A stretch of DNA of 21,089 nucleotides from Bacillota bacterium (GTDB taxonomy: Bacteria; Bacillota; Clostridia; Lachnospirales; Anaerotignaceae). The position numbers and the translations under genes are program-made. The notes under the pieces were generated by a model. The model was given only the letters and a program-made list of their open reading frames with translations. It had not been told where the DNA came from and did no database searches. The stretch lies in contig JAHZDZ010000015.1 in assembly GCA_019422105.1 (NCBI GenBank), positions 1 through 21,089 on the forward strand, read 5' to 3'. Below, in pieces: positions 14,573 through 21,089 of this stretch (position 1 is the first letter of the stretch; each line of letters opens with the position of its first letter).

Positions 14573-15778
14573 TTAAAAACTATTTATTGTCCTTCTTTCC
14601 CGTTCCAATTTCTCTGTAAACACTCTCATCCTTTCTATAGCCTTCGTCAAATTTTCCATGGAGGTTGCCGCGGAAAAGCGTAAATGGCTTGCGCCGTAAC
14701 GACCGAAGGTGCTGCCCGCCAGACAGGCAACCCCGCCCTCTTCCAATAGCCTTTGCGCAAAAACAGTATCCTCTATGCCAAATTCCGCAATACTTGGAAA
14801 GGCATAAAAGGACCCCTTCGGCATGAGACAATGAAAACCCTTTATTTTGTTAAGCTCCCCCGTAAAATAAGTCAGCCGTTTCTCATAAGCCCCTTTCATT
14901 CTCTCCACACATTCCTGCTGCCCCTCTAATGCAGCAATTGCCGCTATTTGTGTAAAAGAGGCGGCACAGGAATTGGAATTAACCATCAAATCCGTAACGG
15001 CCTTTGCTAATGCCCTGTTCATGACACCATAGCCAAGCCTCCATCCCGTCATGGCATAGGCTTTTGAGAAACCGTCCAGTATGATTGTTCTGTCCTTCAT
15101 GCCGTCAACCGCAGCAATAGAATAGGGCTTTGTTTCTCCAAACACCAGCCGGTCGTAGATTTCATCGCTGAGTACAAAAGCCTTTGTCGGCTTTATGACA
15201 TCTGCCAATGCCTCTGCGTCCTTTTTCTCCAGTACACCGCCCGTCGGGTTTCCGGGGGAATTCAGTATAATCAGCTTTGTTTTCTCTGAGATTAATTTTT
15301 TTAATTCCTCCGGATCTGCTTTAAAATCTTTTTCCTGGCGCATGGGAAGGGGAATTCCCTTTCCCCCGCTAAAGCTGACACAGGAAGAATAAATGGCAAA
15401 TCCAGGGTCAGGATATATCACCTCGTCTCCGGGGCCAATGAGGGAAAGTATTACAAAAAACATGATTGGTTTTCCGCCTGGTACAACCACTATTTCTTCA
15501 GGAATTGTATCCACACCTTTATATTTTTTGCAGTAAGAGGCAATGGCCTGTCTTGTTTCCATAAGCCCCTGCGCCGGCGTATACCCGGTCATACCGTTTT
15601 TCATAGCCTGGTAAGCAGCTTCTATAATATGGTTGGGCGTTTCAAAGTCCGGCTGTCCAATCTCCAGATGTATGATATCCATTCCCTTTTCTTCCAGCTT
15701 TTTTGCCCTGTCCAACACCTGAAAAGCGGATTCACCTCCCAATCGGGCCATCCTCTCTGCCAAAAAAAACTCTGTCAT
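14573..15778 (-). CDS. Class I/II PLP-dependent aminotransferase
   Basis: This 401-residue cytosolic enzyme of aminotransferase fold type I exchanges an amino group between an amino acid and a 2-oxo acid. Visible signatures are DIIHLEIGQPDFETP near the N-terminus, TGYTPAQGLMETRQAIASY, LNSPGNPTGG, LSDEIYDRLVF (the Asp and Tyr that hold the cofactor) and DGFSKAYAMTGWRLGY, where Lys about 239 forms the Schiff base with PLP. The C-terminal LRFSAATSMENL carries the substrate-carboxylate Arg. The length is normal for the family. The start at 15778 has GGGGG 7-8 nt upstream; the frame is open 11 codons further, but those codons run to the edge of the repeat. The best guess is an aspartate/aromatic-type subgroup; the substrate is unproven. 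An extended -10 at the repeat edge lies 34-39 nt upstream. Confidence 0.92.
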   Translation of the reverse strand: MTEFFLAERMARLGGESAFQVLDRAKKLEEKGMDIIHLEIGQPDFETPNHIIEAAYQAMKNGMTGYTPAQGLMETRQAIASYCKKYKGVDTIPEEIVVVPGGKPIMFFVILSLIGPGDEVIYPDPGFAIYSSCVSFSGGKGIPLPMRQEKDFKADPEELKKLISEKTKLIILNSPGNPTGGVLEKKDAEALADVIKPTKAFVLSDEIYDRLVFGETKPYSIAAVDGMKDRTIILDGFSKAYAMTGWRLGYGVMNRALAKAVTDLMVNSNSCAASFTQIAAIAALEGQQECVERMKGAYEKRLTYFTGELNKIKGFHCLMPKGSFYAFPSIAEFGIEDTVFAQRLLEEGGVACLAGSTFGRYGASHLRFSAATSMENLTKAIERMRVFTEKLERERRTINSF

Positions 15779-15810
15779 ATATATTCCCCCTTCTATTTCA
15801 ATCTGTTTCA

Positions 15811-16008
15811 TAGTATACCATAAAAGCAGAGAAAAAGGCGCTGAAGAAGTACACCGCGCAAGCTTTGATGTGCAGGTGGATAAGCAGCCATTTGTGCAGC
15901 AAAGGTACTAGTCACCAACAAGAAAGCTGGACGCCGAAGGCGGCTTTTGTCTCAGGCAAAAGTGATGAACATGAAACCGCAGGTATTGAACTATCTCCGC
16001 TGAAATTG
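15811..16008 (+). repeat. Structured dispersed repeat, copy E2 (with extra hairpin)
   Basis: It starts GTATACCATAAAAGCAGAGA and ends ATCTCCGCTGAAATT, like copy E1. The closing stem GCAGAGA/TCTCCGC has one A-C mismatch on this strand, which becomes a G-U pair if the minus strand is transcribed. Stem I here is CACC-GCGCA with TGTGC-AGGTG, unrelated in sequence to stem I of E1 but still paired. Stem II is TTTGT-GCA-GCAAA. An insertion of about 60 bp adds a hairpin CGCC-GAA-GGCG flanked by AAAGC and GCTTT. Confidence 0.75.
15812..15820 (-). promoter_or_regulatory. Extended -10-like sequence at repeat edge, facing the aminotransferase gene
   Basis: On the minus strand the repeat edge reads TGGTATACT, a -10 hexamer with TG extension, 34 nt before the ATG at 15778 and about 20 nt before the GGGGG ribosome binding site. 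The same sequence ends copies E1 and E3. No good -35 was found. Confidence 0.5.
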
Positions 16009-16027
16009 TTAAGAAAACGGATCTTAG

Positions 16028-16093
16028 GAAGCACATATACAAGCCCGCTTGTAAAGAGGTGCTCATAAAAGACGATTTGTGTAGCAAATAACA
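16028..16093 (+). repeat. Degenerate partial copy of the structured repeat
   Basis: AGCAC...GTGCT encloses an inner hairpin CAAGC-CC-GCTTG, then after a short linker comes ATTTG-TGTAG-CAAAT. This is the order and spacing of stems I and II in the other copies, without the closing stem. It lies between E2 and the AIPR gene promoter. It is recognised by structure more than by sequence. Confidence 0.45.
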
Positions 16094-16100
16094 TTAGGCT

Positions 16101-16129
16101 TTGACTTTTTTGTCGATTTGTGACATACT
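16101..16129 (+). promoter_or_regulatory. Candidate sigma-A promoter for the AIPR gene
   Basis: TTGACT (16101-16106), a 17-bp spacer and CATACT (16124-16129) give a reasonable promoter. It would yield a leader of about 145 nt before the ATG at 16282. Confidence 0.45.
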
Positions 16130-16204
16130 TATACTGTTTATAGGGCAATATTGCTCTATTAGATATCCAGTATCTTCAAAATAGATGTGGACACGTAGTT
16201 ATTT

Positions 16205-16220
16205 CAAATATTCATATTTG
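16205..16220. promoter_or_regulatory. Inverted repeat in the AIPR leader, possible operator
   Basis: CAAATAT-TC-ATATTTG is a perfect 7-bp inverted repeat between the candidate promoter and the ribosome binding site. It could bind a dimeric regulator or form a weak hairpin. The evidence is only its symmetry and place. Confidence 0.3.
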
Positions 16221-16281
16221 TGTTCTGCGTTCTTATTCTAGCTAAAAGTGCAGATTTTTTATATTGAAAGGAGTATTTGAA

Positions 16282-17460
16282 ATGGCAAAGTTAGTTTTTC
16301 AAGCAGAACAATTTAAAAAAATGGCAGATCCTGTAAATGCAAACGGCAAACAAATAAAATATGTATGTTATGCGCAGGCGAAATCTATTCCTCAGGAAAT
16401 TGATAATTGGATGGATACGAATCCTCGTGAACAAAAAATGTCTACAAATGTTGCAAAGGCTATCAAAGATAGTTTATTAAATAATTCAAATTTTCATGAG
16501 CTGAATCGGGGGATTTTGCTTTCTGCCGAAAGTATTGATTATGATAACCAAAAGAAAAACGTAACGATTGTTTTGTCAGATGCAGCAAAGCACGGGAATA
16601 TTGATGGCGGTCATACCCTAACAGCAATTCTTGAAGCGCAAAAATCAGGCTCTCTTTCACCTGACCGTTATGTATTCATGGAGATTTTTACAGGATTAGA
16701 TATGCCTGTTGAATTAGCAGCTGCCCGAAATACTTCTGTTCAGGTAGATTTAAAATCTATTGAGGAGCTAAAAGGCAGTTTTGATGTAATAAAAAAAGCA
16801 TTCAGCGCTTTATCTTTTTCAAACAGAATTGCATATAAAATGAATGAATATTTTAACGATCAGAATATTGTTCCTATTGACGTCCGTGAAGTTATTACGG
16901 TCCTGAATATGTTCAATCAAGTGATTTATCCAATAAGGAGCAAAGACGGACGATTATCTGAAGTGCAGCCGGTACAATGCTATACCGGAAAAGAATCAAG
17001 CCTAAGACGTTTTCTAAATTTGGGTAAGGAAAAACGGGAACAAATCATTACCAATATGACGCCGATTATATATGATGTTTTTATGATGTGGGATAATATT
17101 GAGTGCAATTTTAATGTTATGGCTAGTCAGGCAGGGAAAAGATATGGCACTCGGAAATATTCTAAATTTGCTGATGGTGAAATTGTAGGAAAATCAATTT
17201 ATTCGCAAAGCGATCTACAGTACCTTGTTCCAAAAGGATTGATTTATCCGTTATTAGGTGCCTTTCGTGCCTTAGTAGAAATAAAAGAAGATGTGTATTC
17301 ATGGATTGAACCTCCAAAAGCAGTTTGGGAAGCAATAGGACCTCAATTGGTTTCAATTGTCTTAGAGGAAAAAGCCGAAACACCAAATGCTATTGCGAAG
17401 AATAATAATTTGTGGAGTAATTTGTTTAAAGAAGTTTTTATATATGGCCATAAAATGTAA
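16282..17460 (+). CDS. AIPR-family (abortive infection phage resistance) protein
   Basis: This 392-residue soluble protein shows the hallmark layout of the AIPR family (PF10592). FHELNRGILLSAESIDY is followed, after a strand, by GNIDGGHTLTAILEAQ (the family's NGxQT-like segment), then VFMEIFTGLD and AARNTSVQVDLKSIEELKG. AIPR proteins have been linked to phage resistance; some are broken-up or fused relatives of DGQHR-type proteins. The activity is not established here. At 392 residues it is shorter than many members, but it looks complete. The start is set by GAAAGGAG 8 nt before the ATG at 16282; a TTG six codons earlier overlaps that site. The gene is visibly more AT-rich than its neighbours, stands alone with its own promoter and terminator, and is bordered by repeat copies, so horizontal gain is likely. 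Confidence 0.78.
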   Translation: MAKLVFQAEQFKKMADPVNANGKQIKYVCYAQAKSIPQEIDNWMDTNPREQKMSTNVAKAIKDSLLNNSNFHELNRGILLSAESIDYDNQKKNVTIVLSDAAKHGNIDGGHTLTAILEAQKSGSLSPDRYVFMEIFTGLDMPVELAAARNTSVQVDLKSIEELKGSFDVIKKAFSALSFSNRIAYKMNEYFNDQNIVPIDVREVITVLNMFNQVIYPIRSKDGRLSEVQPVQCYTGKESSLRRFLNLGKEKREQIITNMTPIIYDVFMMWDNIECNFNVMASQAGKRYGTRKYSKFADGEIVGKSIYSQSDLQYLVPKGLIYPLLGAFRALVEIKEDVYSWIEPPKAVWEAIGPQLVSIVLEEKAETPNAIAKNNNLWSNLFKEVFIYGHKM

Positions 17461-17497
17461 TACATGTGTAATGCAGAAAAACTTTTCTTTATAAGTG

Positions 17498-17537
17498 AAG
17501 CAGGTGCAGCTCAATTGAACTGCACCTGCTTATTTTC
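17498..17537 (+). terminator. Rho-independent terminator of the AIPR gene
   Basis: AAGCAGGTGCAG (17498-17509) pairs perfectly with CTGCACCTGCTT (17520-17531), followed by ATTTTC. It lies 37 nt beyond the AIPR stop. The remaining 140 bp up to the peptidase stop is GC-richer and holds no feature I recognise. Confidence 0.85.
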
Positions 17538-17679
17538 ACCCGTTTGTCAGTTATTTCCAATATTTTCTTATCGTCAATTGCGCTGCGGCACGAATACCGC
17601 TTTTCTACACCGCCAGCGGGTCAAAAGCCTTTTCGTTCTTATTCTGTGTCTGCTTCACATAATAGAATATTATTTAACG

Positions 17680-18750
17680 CTATTTGACAATTCTCAATTC
17701 CTTCGGCGCACTGTTAAGCACCCTGCATCCATCCTCCGTCACCAAAACCAAATCTTCTATTCTTACGCCAAAACGTCCCGGCAAATAAATACCAGGCTCT
17801 ATGGAAAATACCATACCAGGCTTAACCTCCATATGGGACACGCCACTGACATCCGGCAGTTCGTGGCACTCAATACCAATATTGTGTCCCAGCCTGTGGG
17901 TGAAATAGCTGCCATAGCCGCCATCTGCTATTACCTTTCTTGCCGCGCTGTCAAAATCGCTGAGCTTCAAACCCGGGCGTATCATCTTTTCCGCCGTTTC
18001 GTTGGCGAGCCTTACCAGCTCATACACTTGCTTTGCCTCATCCTCCGCACTTTTGAAAAAGACCGTTCTTGTCATATCACACCAATAACGGTGAATGGGA
18101 GTAAAAATATCAAAGACAGCGCAATCTCCGGCCTTAATTACCGTACTGTCCGCTGCGTGATGGGGATCTGCCGCATTCTGGCCAAAGCAGACAAGCTGAA
18201 CGCCCTCACAATCCGCGCCGCGCTCCAAAAACAAATGGTTTACCAGAGATGCCAATTCGTTTTCACGGACACCTTCCCTGATAGCGGCAACAGCACCCTC
18301 CACAACCTCATCATTAATTTTGGAAGCGGCAATCATCTTTTGCTGCTCCTCCTCATCCTTAAACATTCTGGCATAATCCACAGGATAGGAGCCCACAACA
18401 GGTATAATGTCACCTCTCAGCTCCATCAGACCAATGAGAAATTTACTGCTCCAAAATTTATCAATACCTATTTTGCCCGGTTTCACAACTGACGCTATAT
18501 CCTTTACCGTGTTGTCTCCATCCTTATGGACATAGTATGGCACACCCTCCGGCGCCGCAATTCCAAATATTTCATTGCCGAATAGGGAAACCTCACCCTC
18601 TGCTGTGATATATAAGGCAATCATTCTTTCATGTGGTTCAATCCAAAGCCCTGTTAAATAATACAAAGAGGATGTAGAAGTGACAATTATCTGTTCCAGT
18701 CCCTCTGCCTCCATGTTGGCAATTACCTTTTTCAATCTCTCTCTGTTCAT
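17680..18750 (-). CDS. M24-family metallopeptidase (Xaa-Pro peptidase type)
   Basis: This 356-residue cytosolic peptidase has the normal length for PepQ/PepP-like M24B enzymes. The N-terminal creatinase-like domain (about 1-130) contains SSLYYLTGLWIEPHERM. The C-terminal pita-bread domain keeps all five metal ligands: the two Asp of VFDIFTPIHRYWCDMTRT, the His of RLGHNIG, the Glu of SIEPGIYLPG and the Glu of GVRIEDLVLV, plus the HELPDVSG loop. It should remove residues next to proline from short peptides. AGGGAGG stands 5 nt before the ATG. It reads in the same direction as the peptide permease genes upstream, but a terminator lies between. The shared theme of peptide import followed by proline-peptide breakdown is an inference from neighbourhood. 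Confidence 0.92.
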   Translation of the reverse strand: MNRERLKKVIANMEAEGLEQIIVTSTSSLYYLTGLWIEPHERMIALYITAEGEVSLFGNEIFGIAAPEGVPYYVHKDGDNTVKDIASVVKPGKIGIDKFWSSKFLIGLMELRGDIIPVVGSYPVDYARMFKDEEEQQKMIAASKINDEVVEGAVAAIREGVRENELASLVNHLFLERGADCEGVQLVCFGQNAADPHHAADSTVIKAGDCAVFDIFTPIHRYWCDMTRTVFFKSAEDEAKQVYELVRLANETAEKMIRPGLKLSDFDSAARKVIADGGYGSYFTHRLGHNIGIECHELPDVSGVSHMEVKPGMVFSIEPGIYLPGRFGVRIEDLVLVTEDGCRVLNSAPKELRIVK

Positions 18751-18832
18751 AATTTCCTCCCTTTAAAGCAGCCCGTGCTCTGTTTTCATTTCTTTCTTTT
18801 ATACGCTGAATGTATAAATTGCGTTACTGCCG

Positions 18833-18871
18833 AAAAAGTCAAAGCCCTCTCAACAAAAGACAGCTTTGACT
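18833..18871 (-). terminator. Rho-independent terminator after the permease genes
   Basis: AGTCAAAGC (18837-18845) pairs with GCTTTGACT (18863-18871). On the minus strand the stem is followed by TTTTTCGG. It ends the dppB-dppC-type transcript 20 nt after the stop and shows that no ATPase genes follow in this operon. Confidence 0.85.
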
Positions 18872-18889
18872 CTTTTACGTATTTCTATC

Positions 18890-19723
18890 CTATATCTGTT
18901 TTCTAAGCTTGGGGTCAAGATAATCCCGCAGTCCGTCACCTATAAAATTGGCGCCGATAGCAACCGTAAAAATTGCCGCGCCGGGGAAAGCAGAAATCCA
19001 CCAGTTATTGAAGGTTGCCACGCCGTCGCTTACCATAGCGCCCCATTCAGGCACAGAAGGACTTACACCTAGACCAAGGAAGCTGAGTCCTGAAAACATC
19101 AGTATTGCATTGCCCAAATCAAGAGTTGCCATGACAAGCAGAGGGCCGATACTATTTGGCAGTATTTCCTTCAGCAATATTCTTGCCCTTGATGCACCCA
19201 TCAGTTTTCCCGCCGTTATATAATCATTTTCCTTCACGGAAATGACAATGCTTCTGGATAATCTGGCATAGTTTGGCCACCAGATGATTGTCATAGCAAT
19301 CACGGAATTTGTGATACTGGGTCCCAGCGCCGCCGCGATAACCATAGCGAGGATAAGGGGCGGGAAGGACATGATCATTTCGCTGATACGCATCAAAATA
19401 TCATCCACAATACCGCCCGCGTATCCGGCCAAAGCGCCGTAAAAAATTCCGATCAGAAAAGAAAATACAACAGTGATTAGTCCGGCAGTCATGGAAATAC
19501 GGCTGGCATAAAGCACACGGCTGAATACATCTCTTCCCAATGAGTCCGTACCAAACCAATGGGCGCTGCTGGGCCGTGCAAAACGGATTGCCATGTCCTG
19601 CGCATTGGGATCCATAGGTGCAATAAAAGGCGCAAACAGAGCGACAAGTATCCACATGGCACAAATAACAAGCCCAAGCCTGAACATAAAATTCTTTTGT
19701 TTTAATATATCTGTAAATTTCAT
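18890..19723 (-). CDS. Dpp/Opp-type ABC transporter permease, DppC-like
   Basis: This 277-residue inner-membrane permease of the dipeptide/oligopeptide/nickel class has a DppC-type N-terminus: one TM (about 15-35, VICAMWILVALFAPFIAP) then WFGTDSLGRDVFSRVLYASR, a segment nearly diagnostic of this subfamily. Five further TM segments follow. The cytoplasmic EAA loop is TAGKLMGASRARILLKEILP, where the ATPase subunit docks. The C-terminus has SFLGLGVSPSVPEWGAMVSDG and ends GDGLRDYLDPKLR, also typical. The gene is 39 nt after its DppB-like partner with AAGGAT before the ATG, so they are co-transcribed. The substrate (peptide, nickel or other) cannot be decided, because the binding protein is not in the window. 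Confidence 0.93.
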   Translation of the reverse strand: MKFTDILKQKNFMFRLGLVICAMWILVALFAPFIAPMDPNAQDMAIRFARPSSAHWFGTDSLGRDVFSRVLYASRISMTAGLITVVFSFLIGIFYGALAGYAGGIVDDILMRISEMIMSFPPLILAMVIAAALGPSITNSVIAMTIIWWPNYARLSRSIVISVKENDYITAGKLMGASRARILLKEILPNSIGPLLVMATLDLGNAILMFSGLSFLGLGVSPSVPEWGAMVSDGVATFNNWWISAFPGAAIFTVAIGANFIGDGLRDYLDPKLRKQI

Positions 19724-19762
19724 GAAAGCTACATCCTTTCATAAAAGGCACTGCCCTTTACA

Positions 19763-20776
19763 TTAGTTATACCGAATTCTCGGATCAATGATGCCATATA
19801 AAATATCAATGAATAAGTTGACAACCACATAGTTTAAAGCAATCAGCAGAGATACGCCGCAGATAGCCGGAAAATCAAGGGTCGTGGCAGACAGGTACGC
19901 ATACTGTCCGATACCGGGCCAAGCGAATATTTTTTCCACAAACACCATACCGCCCAAAAGATTGCAAAAGCCCATGCCGGCAACTGTAATAACCGGAATC
20001 AAGGCATTACTCAGAGCATGTTTCCAGACAAGTCTCTTCTCGCTCATTCCCTTGGCTCTCGCCGTCCTGATATAGTCCATGGACATTACCTCCATGAGAT
20101 TACTTCTGGTCTGTCTTGTGATAAGGCCCATGGTAAAAAAGCCAAGTACAAGAGCCGGAAGCATAATATGAGACAGAGCATCCCGAAACAGCGCAAAATC
20201 CCCTTTAAGCAGTCCATCCAAAAGATAAAAGCCTGTGCCGTCCGCCGGCACAACTGTTCTTGAGCCTAAACGCCCGGGTCCGGGAAACCATCCCAGCTTA
20301 TAGAAGAAAATATACAGTACCAAAAGGGAAAACCAAAAGCTTGGTATGGAAACACCGCTGACAGAAACAGCTCTCAAAATCTGATCAACAGGCTTATCTC
20401 TGAAAACAGCGGATAATACACCAAAAAGCACTCCAAAGAAGATAGCAATCACCATGGCAAATATGGATAATTCCACTGTCGCCGGAAAATACTGCATTAG
20501 ATCCTGCAAAACAGGCTGTCCCGTTCTGATAGAGGTGCCCATATCTCCCTGCAGAAGATTTCCCAGATAAATAAAATACTGCTGGTAGAGAGGTTTATCC
20601 AGCCCCCACTTTGCTTCAAAGGCCGCTACTGCCGCCGGATCTGCCAGGGCTGTCTGGCTCATGTTCGCTACAAGGGGATTACTGGGCACAAGATGGGATA
20701 TCAAAAAAACCATCAGAGATACACCAAAAAGCAAAGCGACCATCAGGCACAGCCTTCTTGTTATGTAACGCAGCAA
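19763..20776 (-). CDS. Dpp/Opp-type ABC transporter permease, DppB-like
   Basis: This 337-residue permease is the DppB-type partner of the next gene. It has an N-terminal TM (MLRYITRRLCLMVALLFGVS), a long extracytoplasmic loop with LGLDKPLYQQYFIYLGNLLQ-like sequence and GDMGTSIRTGQPV. The transport core follows, with the EAA loop YIRTARAKGMSEKRLVWKHA, GGMVFVEKIFAWPGIG and a C-terminus ending YGIIDPRIRYN. The start is TTG at 20776, 8 nt after GGAGG; no ATG competes. A candidate promoter lies at the edge of the structured repeat 46-51 nt upstream. The binding-protein and ATPase genes normally found with such permeases are absent on the downstream side, and repeats occupy the upstream side to the window end. 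Confidence 0.93.
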   Translation of the reverse strand: MLRYITRRLCLMVALLFGVSLMVFLISHLVPSNPLVANMSQTALADPAAVAAFEAKWGLDKPLYQQYFIYLGNLLQGDMGTSIRTGQPVLQDLMQYFPATVELSIFAMVIAIFFGVLFGVLSAVFRDKPVDQILRAVSVSGVSIPSFWFSLLVLYIFFYKLGWFPGPGRLGSRTVVPADGTGFYLLDGLLKGDFALFRDALSHIMLPALVLGFFTMGLITRQTRSNLMEVMSMDYIRTARAKGMSEKRLVWKHALSNALIPVITVAGMGFCNLLGGMVFVEKIFAWPGIGQYAYLSATTLDFPAICGVSLLIALNYVVVNLFIDILYGIIDPRIRYN

Positions 20777-20821
20777 TATAAACTCCTCCTTTCTTTTATT
20801 CTAAAAAAAGCACATGAAAAC

Positions 20822-20830
20822 AGTATACCA
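20822..20830 (-). promoter_or_regulatory. Extended -10-like sequence at repeat edge, facing the permease genes
   Basis: On the minus strand the edge of repeat E3 reads TGGTATACT, with a start codon 46 nt downstream and GGAGG in between. It is identical to the edge of E2. A promoter role is inferred from the motif, position and recurrence. Confidence 0.5.
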
Positions 20831-20962
20831 TAAAAGCGAAGAAAAAGGTGCTTAAGATGTGCATTGTGCAAGTTTTCTTGCTGACATGCGCAATATAAGC
20901 AGCCATTTGCGCAGCAAATGTACCGAAAAACCGCAGGTTTTGAGGTTTCTTCGCGAAATTTT
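20822..20962 (+). repeat. Structured dispersed repeat, copy E3
   Basis: The closing stem is GCGAAGAAA with TTTCTTCGC, so a G-C pair of E1 is replaced by A-T on both arms. Stem I is TGTGCA with TGCGCA enclosing GCAAG-TTTT-CTTGC. Stems II and III are ATTTGC-GCA-GCAAAT and AAAACC-GCA-GGTTTT. Orientation is the same as in E1 and E2. Confidence 0.8.
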
Positions 20963-20978
20963 ATTCTCGAACATATAT

Positions 20979-21089
20979 AGCGAAGAAAAAGGTGCTTAAG
21001 ATGTGCATTGTGCAAGTTTTCTTGCTGGCATGCACAATATAAGCAGCCATTTGCGCAGCAAATGTACCGAAAAACCGCAGGTTTTGAGG
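20979..21089 (+). repeat. Structured dispersed repeat, copy E4 (cut by window end)
   Basis: This copy is in tandem with E3, separated by about 16 bp and nearly identical to it. The second arm of stem I is TGCACA instead of TGCGCA, which turns a U-G pair into a Watson-Crick pair. It lacks the TGGTATACT edge, having ATATATAG instead. The end of the copy lies beyond the window. Confidence 0.8.

Noticed and set aside
17560..17670. GC-richer spacer after the AIPR gene as a mobile-element gene remnant
   Set aside because: A short minus-strand peptide-like stretch (KAFDPLAV then stop) seemed vaguely familiar from integrative elements, but I could not tie it to any family.
17464..18492. Long plus-strand open frame of 342 codons
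   Set aside because: It lies almost wholly on the opposite strand of the M24 peptidase gene, which has all catalytic residues and a good ribosome binding site. The plus-strand product has no recognisable motif.
20822..21089. Repeat copies as insertion sequences or as tRNA genes
   Set aside because: No transposase frame or clear target-site duplication is visible. The multi-hairpin fold lacks the tRNA T-loop and acceptor features and the hairpin spacing is wrong.

Overview
The window looks like a chromosomal segment of a low-to-mid-GC Clostridia (Bacillota), plausibly a gut Lachnospiraceae-type spore-former. The basis is strong AGGAGG-type ribosome binding sites, a SpoVB-family flippase, multidomain GGDEF-EAL signalling and Dpp/Opp-type permeases. 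No tRNA, rRNA, CRISPR array, transposase or integrase was seen.

Layout. (1) 1-1057: a structured repeat copy at the left edge, then a GNAT acetyltransferase (minus) with a clear terminator. (2) 1323-8310, minus: a three-gene signalling operon read in the order GGDEF-EAL membrane protein, hybrid histidine kinase with two receiver domains, and an orphan solute-binding lipoprotein. It appears to link an extracellular ligand to phosphorelay and c-di-GMP output. (3) 8571-12697, minus: a decayed polymorphic-toxin island with two cassettes. The upstream cassette (11675-12545) is a MuF-like zinc motif followed in the same frame by a barnase-family ribonuclease with all catalytic residues, but a TAA codon separates the two parts. 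A barstar homologue starts in ATGA overlap with it and is frameshifted. The second cassette (about 9372-11433) has the same MuF-like entry, a barnase-like segment that has lost catalytic residues, and a long unrecognised C-terminal region. It is followed by tandem two-TM zinc-ribbon proteins (two full copies and a 5' remnant) that are good immunity-protein candidates. A 44-bp perfect direct repeat lies 5' of each cassette. (4) 12829-14364, plus: SpoVB/MATE-like flippase. (5) 14573-15778, minus: class I/II aminotransferase. (6) 15811-17460: structured repeat copies, then an AT-rich gene of the AIPR (abortive infection phage resistance) family on the plus strand. (7) 17680-20776, minus: an M24 metallopeptidase, then (separately terminated) DppC- and DppB-type peptide permeases, which suggests peptide uptake and breakdown. 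(8) 20822-21089: two tandem structured repeat copies.

The least expected non-coding signal is a family of roughly 140-bp repeats (four clear copies and one degenerate). Each has a closing stem around several hairpins with GCA triloops. The first stem differs completely in sequence between copies but still pairs. Three copies end in an extended -10 promoter-like TGGTATA(A/C)T pointing leftward. In two of these it lies 34-46 nt in front of the start codon of a minus-strand gene; in the third it points off the window.
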